A stretch of DNA of 8,120 bases from Bryobacterales bacterium (lineage in GTDB: Bacteria > Acidobacteriota > Terriglobia > Bryobacterales > Bryobacteraceae). The stretch's first letter is position 1. Each line of letters begins with the position of its first letter. The stretch spans positions 1-8,120 of the forward strand of contig JAEUQE010000111.1 of the NCBI GenBank assembly GCA_016789785.1, given 5' to 3'. Made by a program: the position numbers and the translations under genes. Shown here piece after piece: positions 1 through 6,473 of this stretch. Under the pieces are notes generated by a model, which was not told the origin of the DNA, did no database searches, and was given only the letters and a program-made list of their open reading frames with translations.

Positions 1-1
1 C

Positions 2-2503
2 TTCCTGGTGAATTACGAAGGCCGGCGGGAGCGCCGCGGAACGCCGTCAAGATCGACGGTGCCGACATTGGCGATGCGCAACGGGGATCTCTCCGAGATT
101 CTCCAAGCAGGAAACCGCTGGTATCCGCGCGATGCCAATCCAGCCGTGACGCGCGCCATTCGCGCCGTTGGTTCCACTACGCCGCTTCCCGGCAACATCA
201 TTCCGCGGAGCCTGCTGAATCCGGTTTCGCAGAACATTCTCACTGCGAAGAAAGGCTCACCGTTTGCGGACGGTGGATTCATGCCGTTGCCGAATTTCGA
301 CGAGCAAGCGCGTGCGGCGGGGTCGGTATTGAATCTGACGGGAACCAATGATCAGGAGTTGGACTCCGATCAATACCTGACGCGGCTGGATCACCGGTTG
401 AGCGACAACCACCGTCTGTTCGGGCGCTACGTGATCGTGCCGTCGCGCTGGCTGAACTCGCCGCTGCTGCGTGTGAATCAATTCACCACTCAGTTCCGCG
501 CGCAGAACATCGGCGTCGGTTATTCATGGGTGATCAATCCCCGCATGCTGAATGATCTTCGAGTGGGCTACAACCGCATCCGTGCAAATCAGGTCGCGTT
601 GCAGACCAACACCGATTTCTCGCATCGCGAACTTGGGCTGGACATGCGAGTGACGGGCGACGGCAATCGCACGCTGACGCCTCGCGAAGAAGGCTTGCCG
701 AACATCAACATCACTGCATTTGCAGGGATCGGATCGGGAAACGTCACGTTCAACACCAATGAGACCTCGGAAGTGGCGGATTCCGTGTCGATCAGCCGCG
801 GGCGCCACAACTTCAAGTTCGGCGGGCAGTGGCGGAACAGTCCGGTGGTGAACGAAGCATCGAACCAGCCGCGAGGGCAGATCACGTTCTCCCCCGATAT
901 CACGGGCATTCCGGATGCCTTCGCGGCTTTCCTGCTGGGCGTGCCGTTGAATGCGAACTCGGCTGAAGGTGTGCCGACGAATGACATGCATCAGCAGAAG
1001 GTGGGCCTGTACTGGCTGGATGACTGGAAAGCGACGCCGCGGCTGACCATCAACTATGGCGTGCGATGGGACTGGTATGGCGCGGTGACGGATGCCAATG
1101 GACGTATCCGCAATCTCTCGTTCGCGGGGCGTGATGTGCGGACCGTCGGCGGAGTGACGTATCCGATGCTGGTGCCGAATCCATTGGAGGGCGGCGCCCT
1201 GTACGACATCAACTGGAAGCAGTTCATGCCGAGGCTGGGCATGGTGTACCGGTTGGGGGACCGGACGGTGATCCGCATGGGCTCGGGCCTTTTCTATTCG
1301 CCGCAGCAGACGAATAACTTCAACATCCTTGGCTTGAATCCACCGTTCTCAGGCTCGACGGTTTTTCAGAATGACCGCAACAACCCTACGGCGACCATTC
1401 AGAATCCGTTTGCGGGATCGCCGGTTGGCGCGGGTCCGGCGGCGATTGTGATGCTCGGCTGGACACAGGCGGACCGGGACAACCGTTCGATGTATTTGAA
1501 CAACAAGATCTGGCAGTGGACCACGGAGATTGAGCGCAGCTTCGGCCAGCACTTCGTCACGGGGATTGCATACGTGGGCAGCGCGGGCTCGCACCTCGAT
1601 ATGCCGGTGCAGAATTGGAACAACCCGGATCCCGGCCTTGGCGCAGTGCAGGCACGGCGTCCTGTTCCGTTCTATGTCGACTCACGCAATCCGAATTCGC
1701 TGCTCGCGCTGGGCACTGTGCGGCGTTTGGAATCGTGGACCAACTCGAACTATCATGCGATGCAGCTTCGCGCGGAGAAGCGTTACTCAAAAGGGCTAAC
1801 TTTCAATGCGTCGTTTAACTTTCAAAAAGCGATGTACATTGGCTACGGCGTGAATGAGGGTGGACCCTACGGCAACAGCTTCACTCAGGATCCGCGGGAC
1901 CGGCGTTCCGACTATGGCCGCTCGCAGATTGATCAGCGCTTCCGTTTCGTGTTCTCGCACATTTGGGAAATCCCCTGGATGCGCAATGCGAAGGGGCCGA
2001 AGGGATGGGTGTTGGGCGGCTGGGCGATCAATGGCATTATGCAACTGACGTCGGGCCTGCCGGTGACGGTGTCGCAGAACGGCGACTCGCACAACACGGG
2101 ACCATCGTCGTTTCAGCGGCCGCACGTGGTGGCGGGGCGCGAGGTGGGCCGTGTGTGGGACAGCCGGAGTATTGATCGCTGGTTCGATACATCTGCCTTC
2201 GTGCGATCGAAGTGCGATGGCTGCGCGGGAGAGGGCATTTTTCTCGGTCCGAAGGGCTATGGCAATGCGGGCACGTCGCTGTTTGATGCGCCTGGACAGA
2301 AGACCTGGGATTTCGCTTGTTTCAAGGAGTTCGTGCCGAGGGAGGGACATCGCATACAGTTCCGGTATGAGGCTTTCAATTTCCTGAACACGCCGCAGTT
2401 CGGTGCTCCGTCACGTGCTTTGGGCGCCGCCGATTTCGGCCGCATCAATTCGACCGTGGTCAACAATCGGGAGATGCAGCTCGGGTTGAAGTACATCTTC
2501 TGA
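2..2503 (+). CDS. Oar-like TonB-dependent outer-membrane receptor, C-terminal part (5' end outside window)
   Basis: This is an outer-membrane beta-barrel receptor of the large Oar-like family, expanded in Acidobacteriota and presumed to import ligands with TonB energy. The visible 833 residues cover the end of the plug and the barrel. The opening FLVNYEGRRERRGT is the family landmark following the plug, with VPTLAMRNGDLSE shortly after. Later landmarks are DDWKATPRLTINYGVRWDWYG (about 1016-1080), repeated aromatic beta-strand patterns, and a C-terminus ending LGLKYIF with the terminal Phe of a BAM-recognised beta-signal. The frame is open to the left edge, so the GTG at 8 is an internal Val codon, not the start. 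Signal peptide, carboxypeptidase-like regulatory domain and most of the plug (roughly 250-350 residues by family length) lie outside. A CDGC pair sits at 2213-2224, probably in a surface loop. The ligand cannot be inferred. No SusD-like partner is adjacent on the visible side. The family call is firm. Confidence 0.93.
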   Translation, partial: FLVNYEGRRERRGTPSRSTVPTLAMRNGDLSEILQAGNRWYPRDANPAVTRAIRAVGSTTPLPGNIIPRSLLNPVSQNILTAKKGSPFADGGFMPLPNFDEQARAAGSVLNLTGTNDQELDSDQYLTRLDHRLSDNHRLFGRYVIVPSRWLNSPLLRVNQFTTQFRAQNIGVGYSWVINPRMLNDLRVGYNRIRANQVALQTNTDFSHRELGLDMRVTGDGNRTLTPREEGLPNINITAFAGIGSGNVTFNTNETSEVADSVSISRGRHNFKFGGQWRNSPVVNEASNQPRGQITFSPDITGIPDAFAAFLLGVPLNANSAEGVPTNDMHQQKVGLYWLDDWKATPRLTINYGVRWDWYGAVTDANGRIRNLSFAGRDVRTVGGVTYPMLVPNPLEGGALYDINWKQFMPRLGMVYRLGDRTVIRMGSGLFYSPQQTNNFNILGLNPPFSGSTVFQNDRNNPTATIQNPFAGSPVGAGPAAIVMLGWTQADRDNRSMYLNNKIWQWTTEIERSFGQHFVTGIAYVGSAGSHLDMPVQNWNNPDPGLGAVQARRPVPFYVDSRNPNSLLALGTVRRLESWTNSNYHAMQLRAEKRYSKGLTFNASFNFQKAMYIGYGVNEGGPYGNSFTQDPRDRRSDYGRSQIDQRFRFVFSHIWEIPWMRNAKGPKGWVLGGWAINGIMQLTSGLPVTVSQNGDSHNTGPSSFQRPHVVAGREVGRVWDSRSIDRWFDTSAFVRSKCDGCAGEGIFLGPKGYGNAGTSLFDAPGQKTWDFACFKEFVPREGHRIQFRYEAFNFLNTPQFGAPSRALGAADFGRINSTVVNNREMQLGLKYIF

Positions 2504-2506
2504 GAG

Positions 2507-2523
2507 TCTACGGAAACCGGAGA
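2507..2523 (+). terminator. Possible weak hairpin just after the left receptor stop codon
   Basis: TCTACGG and CCGGAGA flank an AAA loop and pair as a 7-position stem with one A-G mismatch, three bases after the TGA stop. No T-tract follows, so this is not a canonical intrinsic terminator. It could be a 3'-end stabilising hairpin or chance. The convergent layout makes some termination here expected. Confidence 0.2.
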
Positions 2524-2583
2524 TGCCACTTGGGTTGAACGGTCCTGACCAGCCGCCATGCTGCTGACAACTAGCCGCAATTA

Positions 2584-2611
2584 GCCGAGAGGACCGGCGC
2601 GTTCACTCGGC
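2584..2611 (-). terminator. Possible weak hairpin spanning the ADOP stop codon
   Basis: GCCGAG (2584-2589) and CTCGGC (2606-2611) form a 6-bp inverted repeat with a 16-base loop that contains the TGA stop of the permease gene. It lies in the short convergent gap and could slow or end transcription from either side. The short stem, long loop and lack of a T-tract make chance quite possible. Confidence 0.15.
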
Positions 2612-4984
2612 GCGAAGCACGTCCACGGGATTGACTCTGGCGGCGGCGCGCGCGGGCAGATACGATGCAAGCATCGCGACCAAAGCCACGGCGAGCGCGG
2701 TGTAGGCGAAGGATGCCGGATCGGCAGGCTTGACGTCGTGCAGCAGTGTCTTGAGGAGTCTTGTCGCAACGCCCGCACCCGCGGCGCCGAGAGCGATGCC
2801 GAGCGTTGCTAGCGTGAGGCCGCGCAGAAGCACGCTGCGCCAAACGGTTGCAGGATCCGCGCCAAGCGCGAGTCGAATGCCGAATTCACGGCGCTGGCGA
2901 TTCACGTTGTACGCCATGACGCTGTACACGCCGAGCATGGCGAGCAAGCCTGCGAGTGCGCCGAAGAGCGCTGTGAGTGCCGACATGAATCGAGGCCTGC
3001 CCAACGAGTCGGCGACGGCGCTTTGCATGGTTTGCACATTGGTGACCGGCAGGGAAGGATCGAGCGACCGCACCAGTTGACGGGCGACTGGAATGATGGA
3101 GAGCGGATCCTCCGCGCGAGTGGTGACCACGACAGTCATTCTCGCGAACGCCGATTGATCGAGCGTGCGATAGAACTCGAAGGGATAGCTGCGGGTGAGG
3201 CCGAAGGATCGCGTGTTGCCGAGAATGCCCACCACTTCATACCAACGGCTCTTATCGTTGCCCTGCCCGAAGCGCTTTCCGATGGCATCCTGGCCGGGCC
3301 AGAACTTCTCCGCCATTGCCTTGTTGATGAGTACCGCACGGGTCTTCGCGTCGTTCTCCGTGAGAAGGCGGCCTTGCAGCAGGGGCACGCCCAGCGTCTT
3401 GAAATAGTCGCCGTAGAACCATCGATTCTCCACAAGCGGGGCTTCATTCGCGCGCCATGGAGCCTGGCCCTCTACTTGAAACTCGCTGTTCCATCCGAAG
3501 TCGACCATGGGCAGATGGCTGGTCATCCCCGCGCTTTCCACGCCGTCGATCTGCAGCAACTTGCCGTGGAGGGTGCGATAGAAGCTGGTGACTTCGGTGT
3601 CCTTGGAATAGCGAGGTCCGGACAGCGCGACCTGGAACGCCGCAATGCGCTCCGTGCGCAGACCGGAATCACGGCTTCGCAGGAGCATGAGATTCTTCAC
3701 AAGCAGCGCGGAGCATACCAGCAGGCCAAAGGCGAGTGCGATTTCGGTGACTACCAAGGCGCGTCTGGTGCGATTGCCCGAATAGCTGCCGCCCCGTGCG
3801 TCGCCTTCGCGGACAGCGTTTGCCAGATCGGGCTTGCGAAGCAGAATCAGAGGGAACAGGCTCGACAGTATGCCCACGGCAAGCGAAACTGCCGCGGAGA
3901 AGGCGATCACTCGCAGGTCGATGTGGATGGAGGCGGCGCGAGGAACCATGTTGGCGGCGAGGGCGAGAAATGCGGCGACAAGCCAATAGGAGAGGATCAT
4001 GCCGAGCAGCCCTCCCGCGGTTGCAAGCCATACGCCCTCCGCGACGAGCATTCCGGCCAGTTGTCCCGTACTGCCGCCAAGCGACATGCGAATTCCCATC
4101 TCACGCTTTCTTGCAAGGCCGGCGGCAAGCAGGAGGTTCGCCACATTGCCGGCGCCGATCAGGAGCAGGAGCAGGACCGCGCCGAGCAGGACGTTGAGCG
4201 GCGTGCGCATGTGGCCCACCACGGTTTCGGGGTAGGACTGCACATCAATGCCATGATTGTGTCCGTGTTCCTTGGCGAGTGCGGCGCCGAGTGTTCGCAT
4301 TTCGCGCTGCGCGGATTCGACGGTGACGCCTTTCTTGAGCCTCGCGAAGACGGGCATGAAGTGATTGCCGCGGGTCGATGGATCGAACTTTCGTTGGAGC
4401 GGAACGAAGAGATCCGTGCGGCCCATGGAGGTGCTTGCGGGCAGGACGCCGATGATCTCATATGGGGTACCGTCGAGCACCAGCTTCTGACCGAGAGCGG
4501 ATGCCGAGCCCTGATATTGCCGCATCCAGAAGTTGTGGCTGAGCACGGCGACTTTCGGTCCTCCGTGGACATCTTCTTGCGCGGTGTACCAGCGGCCGAG
4601 CGCGGGTTTGACCCCGAACACATCAAGGTAGGTGGCCGTGGTCTGCGAGGCGCGGAGGCGAAGAGCCTCGGCGGTTCCCGTCAAGACGAATGAGGCTTGC
4701 GTGGATCCACCGATTGCCTGGAAGACGGTGTTGCGCTCGAGCCAGTCACGATACTTCGGGTAGGACGCGGGGCAGGTGTCGCAAGACGGCTGCGTGTCGT
4801 AGACGGCGACGATTTCTTCGGGGTTGGGAAACTGGAGTGGCGTCAGCAACACGCCGTTGAAGATGGTGAAGACCGCGGTAGTGACACCGATGCCAAGAGT
4901 GAGTGTGAGGATGACCACGATGCTGAGGCCGGGCCGGCGCATCAACGCGCGGAGGGGCTGAACGACGTAGGCGGAGAATCCCAT
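2603..4984 (-). CDS. ADOP-family (MacB/FtsX-like) duplicated ABC transporter permease
   Basis: This inner-membrane protein of 793 residues has the layout of the acidobacterial duplicated orphan permease family: two tandem MacB-periplasmic-core plus FtsX units. Unit one has a first membrane helix at about 20-44, a periplasmic core at about 45-260 and an FtsX domain at about 262-385. Unit two has a helix at about 406-430, a core at about 440-640 and FtsX helices near 665-690, 716-742 and 758-776. The cytoplasmic signature occurs in both halves, as EMGIRMSLGGS (295-305) and EFGIRLALGAD (700-710). The C-terminus LPARAAARVNPVDVLRAE is typical. A CDTC pair (C68, C71) lies at the start of the first periplasmic core. 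The ATG at 4984 is the only usable start before the in-frame TAA at 5015-5017. No ATPase gene and no PadR-type regulator, a frequent ADOP neighbour, is in the window. Family members are mostly of unknown substrate, with MacB-like efflux or mechanotransmission as the model. The gene starts 52 bases after the dehydratase stop. Confidence 0.93.
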   Translation of the reverse strand: MGFSAYVVQPLRALMRRPGLSIVVILTLTLGIGVTTAVFTIFNGVLLTPLQFPNPEEIVAVYDTQPSCDTCPASYPKYRDWLERNTVFQAIGGSTQASFVLTGTAEALRLRASQTTATYLDVFGVKPALGRWYTAQEDVHGGPKVAVLSHNFWMRQYQGSASALGQKLVLDGTPYEIIGVLPASTSMGRTDLFVPLQRKFDPSTRGNHFMPVFARLKKGVTVESAQREMRTLGAALAKEHGHNHGIDVQSYPETVVGHMRTPLNVLLGAVLLLLLIGAGNVANLLLAAGLARKREMGIRMSLGGSTGQLAGMLVAEGVWLATAGGLLGMILSYWLVAAFLALAANMVPRAASIHIDLRVIAFSAAVSLAVGILSSLFPLILLRKPDLANAVREGDARGGSYSGNRTRRALVVTEIALAFGLLVCSALLVKNLMLLRSRDSGLRTERIAAFQVALSGPRYSKDTEVTSFYRTLHGKLLQIDGVESAGMTSHLPMVDFGWNSEFQVEGQAPWRANEAPLVENRWFYGDYFKTLGVPLLQGRLLTENDAKTRAVLINKAMAEKFWPGQDAIGKRFGQGNDKSRWYEVVGILGNTRSFGLTRSYPFEFYRTLDQSAFARMTVVVTTRAEDPLSIIPVARQLVRSLDPSLPVTNVQTMQSAVADSLGRPRFMSALTALFGALAGLLAMLGVYSVMAYNVNRQRREFGIRLALGADPATVWRSVLLRGLTLATLGIALGAAGAGVATRLLKTLLHDVKPADPASFAYTALAVALVAMLASYLPARAAARVNPVDVLRAE

Positions 4985-4997
4985 GGTACGGAATACG

Positions 4998-5007
4998 CTC
5001 CTTCTCC
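4998..5007 (-). promoter_or_regulatory. Ribosome binding site of the ADOP gene, unusually far from the start
   Basis: The minus strand reads GGAGAAGGAG, a strong purine-rich Shine-Dalgarno match. It ends 13 bases before the ATG at 4984, longer than the usual 5-9. The next in-frame Met (residue 15) has no such site and would lose the basic N-terminal segment before the first helix, so the ATG at 4984 stands. Confidence 0.6.
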
Positions 5008-5036
5008 GTTCAGGTTACTTGTTTCGTGCGTGGAAT

Positions 5037-6428
5037 TCAGGCCCACAACTGAGCGTAGGGCGGGGCCCCAGGCTGAGTGGCGGCGATGCGATCGGCCTCT
5101 TGGCTGTTGGCAGTGTCGGGGCCATCGGGATAGCGGTAGCGGGCAACGAAATCCTCTTTCATTTCGATGCCCCAACCGTGAGCCTGCGAGAGCTGGTAGT
5201 GTCCATTGCGGACTTCGAGCGGGTGATGGAAGACGCCAGTTTGCAGGAACTCCAAATACTCGAGCCAGCGGCCTTCACTACCGAACCAGGCCTGATCGAA
5301 CACCGACATTGGGCCAACGAGCTGACCGAGCCCGATGCCGCCGCTGTGCGGGCACACAGGTACGCCGAACTTCGCCGCCATCGCGATGATCGCAAGCAGT
5401 TCGTTGACACCGCCGACGCGGGCACCATCGATCTGGCAATGCGTGAGACCGCCGGCGGCGAGCAGTTGCTTGAAGGTGACTGCGTCGGGGGCCTGTTCGC
5501 CACCAGCGACGCCGATGCCAAGAGGCGCGAGCGCTTCCCGCAGTTTGATGTAGCCGATGACATCGTTGTAAGCGATCGCCTCTTCAATGAAGAGCAGCTT
5601 GTATTCGGCGAGTTCGGCCATGTAGCTTGCGGCGTTGCGCCAGTCACCGAGATTCTGATTGGCGTCGGTGAGGAGCAATGCATCGGGACCCGTTGCTTCG
5701 CGAATCGCATTCAACATGCGGCGATCTTCCTCGATCGCGCGGTTCCGGTCATACTGCTGGCCACGGCCTACCTTGGCCTTGAATGCACGGGTGCCCTGTT
5801 GATAGAGGCCGTGACACAACTGACGCACTTCATCGAGCGGCCGGCCGGACCATCCGGCAGTGCTGTACACGCGTACACCGTCATGTTCGATGCGCGCGAG
5901 GTTCTGATCGCGCGTGGCCATGCGCGATTGCAGCATGTCGAGCAGTTCGTCTTCGGTGAGTGCGTCACGAAGGTGATGGAAGTCGATGCATTGGACGATG
6001 CGCTCCGGGGAGAGGCTGGTCAGCAGGCGCCACATGGGCACACCGTCGCGCTTGGCCCACAGATCCCACAGCGCGTTGACCACAGCGCCCACGGCCATGC
6101 GGTATGTGCCGAGCGCGAGCCAGCGAAGTTGATGATGCTCGGCGAGAGCCTGAGCGTACAAGCCGGGTTCCGCGATGAAGCTTTCGAGATCGCGGCCCAC
6201 CACGAATCGGGAAAGCGCTTCGATGGCGGCTTTCTGGATCTGAGTGCCGTCGCCGGCCGTGAAGACGAGCGAGCGGCCCTCGATACCGCTCGCTGTGCGC
6301 AGGATCGTAATTGCGCAGGAATAGTTGGGTGCGAGATGGCGCGGGTCGGAGCCAGCCATGCCAAGGCGCACGGTCGGATAGCGAAGGTCGATGACTTCGA
6401 GAGAGACGATCTGATGTTTGCGTGTCAC
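5037..6428 (-). CDS. Enolase-superfamily sugar-acid dehydratase, L-fuconate dehydratase type
   Basis: This is a cytoplasmic Mg2+-dependent dehydratase of the mandelate racemase subgroup, closest by eye to L-fuconate dehydratase / ENOSF1. That family converts L-fuconate to 2-keto-3-deoxy-L-fuconate. The N-terminal capping domain spans about 1-140 and the barrel about 145-430. Family landmarks are QLRWLALGTY (100-109), ALWDLWAK (119-126), CIDFHHL (147-153), KAK (217-219, the catalytic KxK), metal ligands D255 in LLTDANQN, E282 in FIEEA and E311 in GGEQ, catalytic H361 in CPHSGGIGL, and E390 in LEYL. The tail EMKEDFVARYRYPDG also fits. All catalytic positions are intact. Length 463 compares with about 440. 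Oddities: the substrate-capping loop reads GSDPRHLAPNYS where ENOSF1-type proteins have a GADAMHTDPDYS-like stretch, and IEEA replaces IEEP. The GTG start is the only start codon between the upstream in-frame TAA (6474-6476) and the conserved N-terminus; its Shine-Dalgarno (GAG, 5 bases away) is weak. The exact substrate is uncertain. Confidence 0.9.
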   Translation of the reverse strand: MTRKHQIVSLEVIDLRYPTVRLGMAGSDPRHLAPNYSCAITILRTASGIEGRSLVFTAGDGTQIQKAAIEALSRFVVGRDLESFIAEPGLYAQALAEHHQLRWLALGTYRMAVGAVVNALWDLWAKRDGVPMWRLLTSLSPERIVQCIDFHHLRDALTEDELLDMLQSRMATRDQNLARIEHDGVRVYSTAGWSGRPLDEVRQLCHGLYQQGTRAFKAKVGRGQQYDRNRAIEEDRRMLNAIREATGPDALLLTDANQNLGDWRNAASYMAELAEYKLLFIEEAIAYNDVIGYIKLREALAPLGIGVAGGEQAPDAVTFKQLLAAGGLTHCQIDGARVGGVNELLAIIAMAAKFGVPVCPHSGGIGLGQLVGPMSVFDQAWFGSEGRWLEYLEFLQTGVFHHPLEVRNGHYQLSQAHGWGIEMKEDFVARYRYPDGPDTANSQEADRIAATQPGAPPYAQLWA

Positions 6429-6451
6429 GGAAGCTCGGATGAAGCTTCCAT
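6425..6451 (-). other. Eight-codon ORF overlapping the dehydratase start (candidate leader peptide)
   Basis: An ATG at 6451 opens MEASSELP and ends with TGA at 6427-6425, which overlaps the dehydratase GTG as GTGA in a shifted frame. It spans the intercistronic hairpin completely, so a ribosome reading it would unfold the stem and terminate exactly on the next start codon. No strong Shine-Dalgarno precedes it, and such a short ORF could arise by chance. Whether it is translated is unknown. Confidence 0.2.
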
Positions 6452-6453
6452 GA
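6425..6453 (-). promoter_or_regulatory. Intercistronic hairpin burying the dehydratase start codon
   Basis: GGAAGCT and AGCTTCC form a perfect 7-bp inverted repeat around a 7-base loop (6436-6442). In the minus-strand mRNA the stem extends by one U-G and three further Watson-Crick pairs to 11 continuous base pairs. The GTG start codon (6428-6426) lies in the 3' arm, paired with the ATG of an 8-codon ORF in the 5' arm. Possible roles are translational control of the dehydratase, a processing or stability element separating it from the receptor message, or a DNA operator. No T-tract follows, so a classical terminator is unlikely. The structure is directly visible; its function is inferred. Confidence 0.5.
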
Positions 6454-6473
6454 TAGCCGTCAAAGGCACGCGG

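Noticed and set aside
8..10. GTG as the start of the left receptor gene
   Set aside because: The frame is open to the left edge (Phe-Leu precede), and the family has several hundred residues before this NYEGRR landmark.
3023..4693. Plus-strand 556-residue open frame opposite the permease gene
   Set aside because: It lies wholly antisense to a confidently recognised ADOP gene. Its product is rich in His, Arg, Glu and Gly without a recognisable domain, as expected from the complement of GC-rich membrane-protein codons.
4697..5389. Plus-strand 230-residue open frame across the permease-dehydratase junction
   Set aside because: It is antisense to the ends of two well-supported genes, has no recognisable motif, and its composition matches a shadow frame.
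6450..6455. TATCAT as a -10 promoter element before the dehydratase
   Set aside because: The hexamer matches five of six consensus bases on the minus strand, but the sequence 17 bases upstream (GGTAAC) is a poor -35. One hexamer in a short gap is weak evidence.
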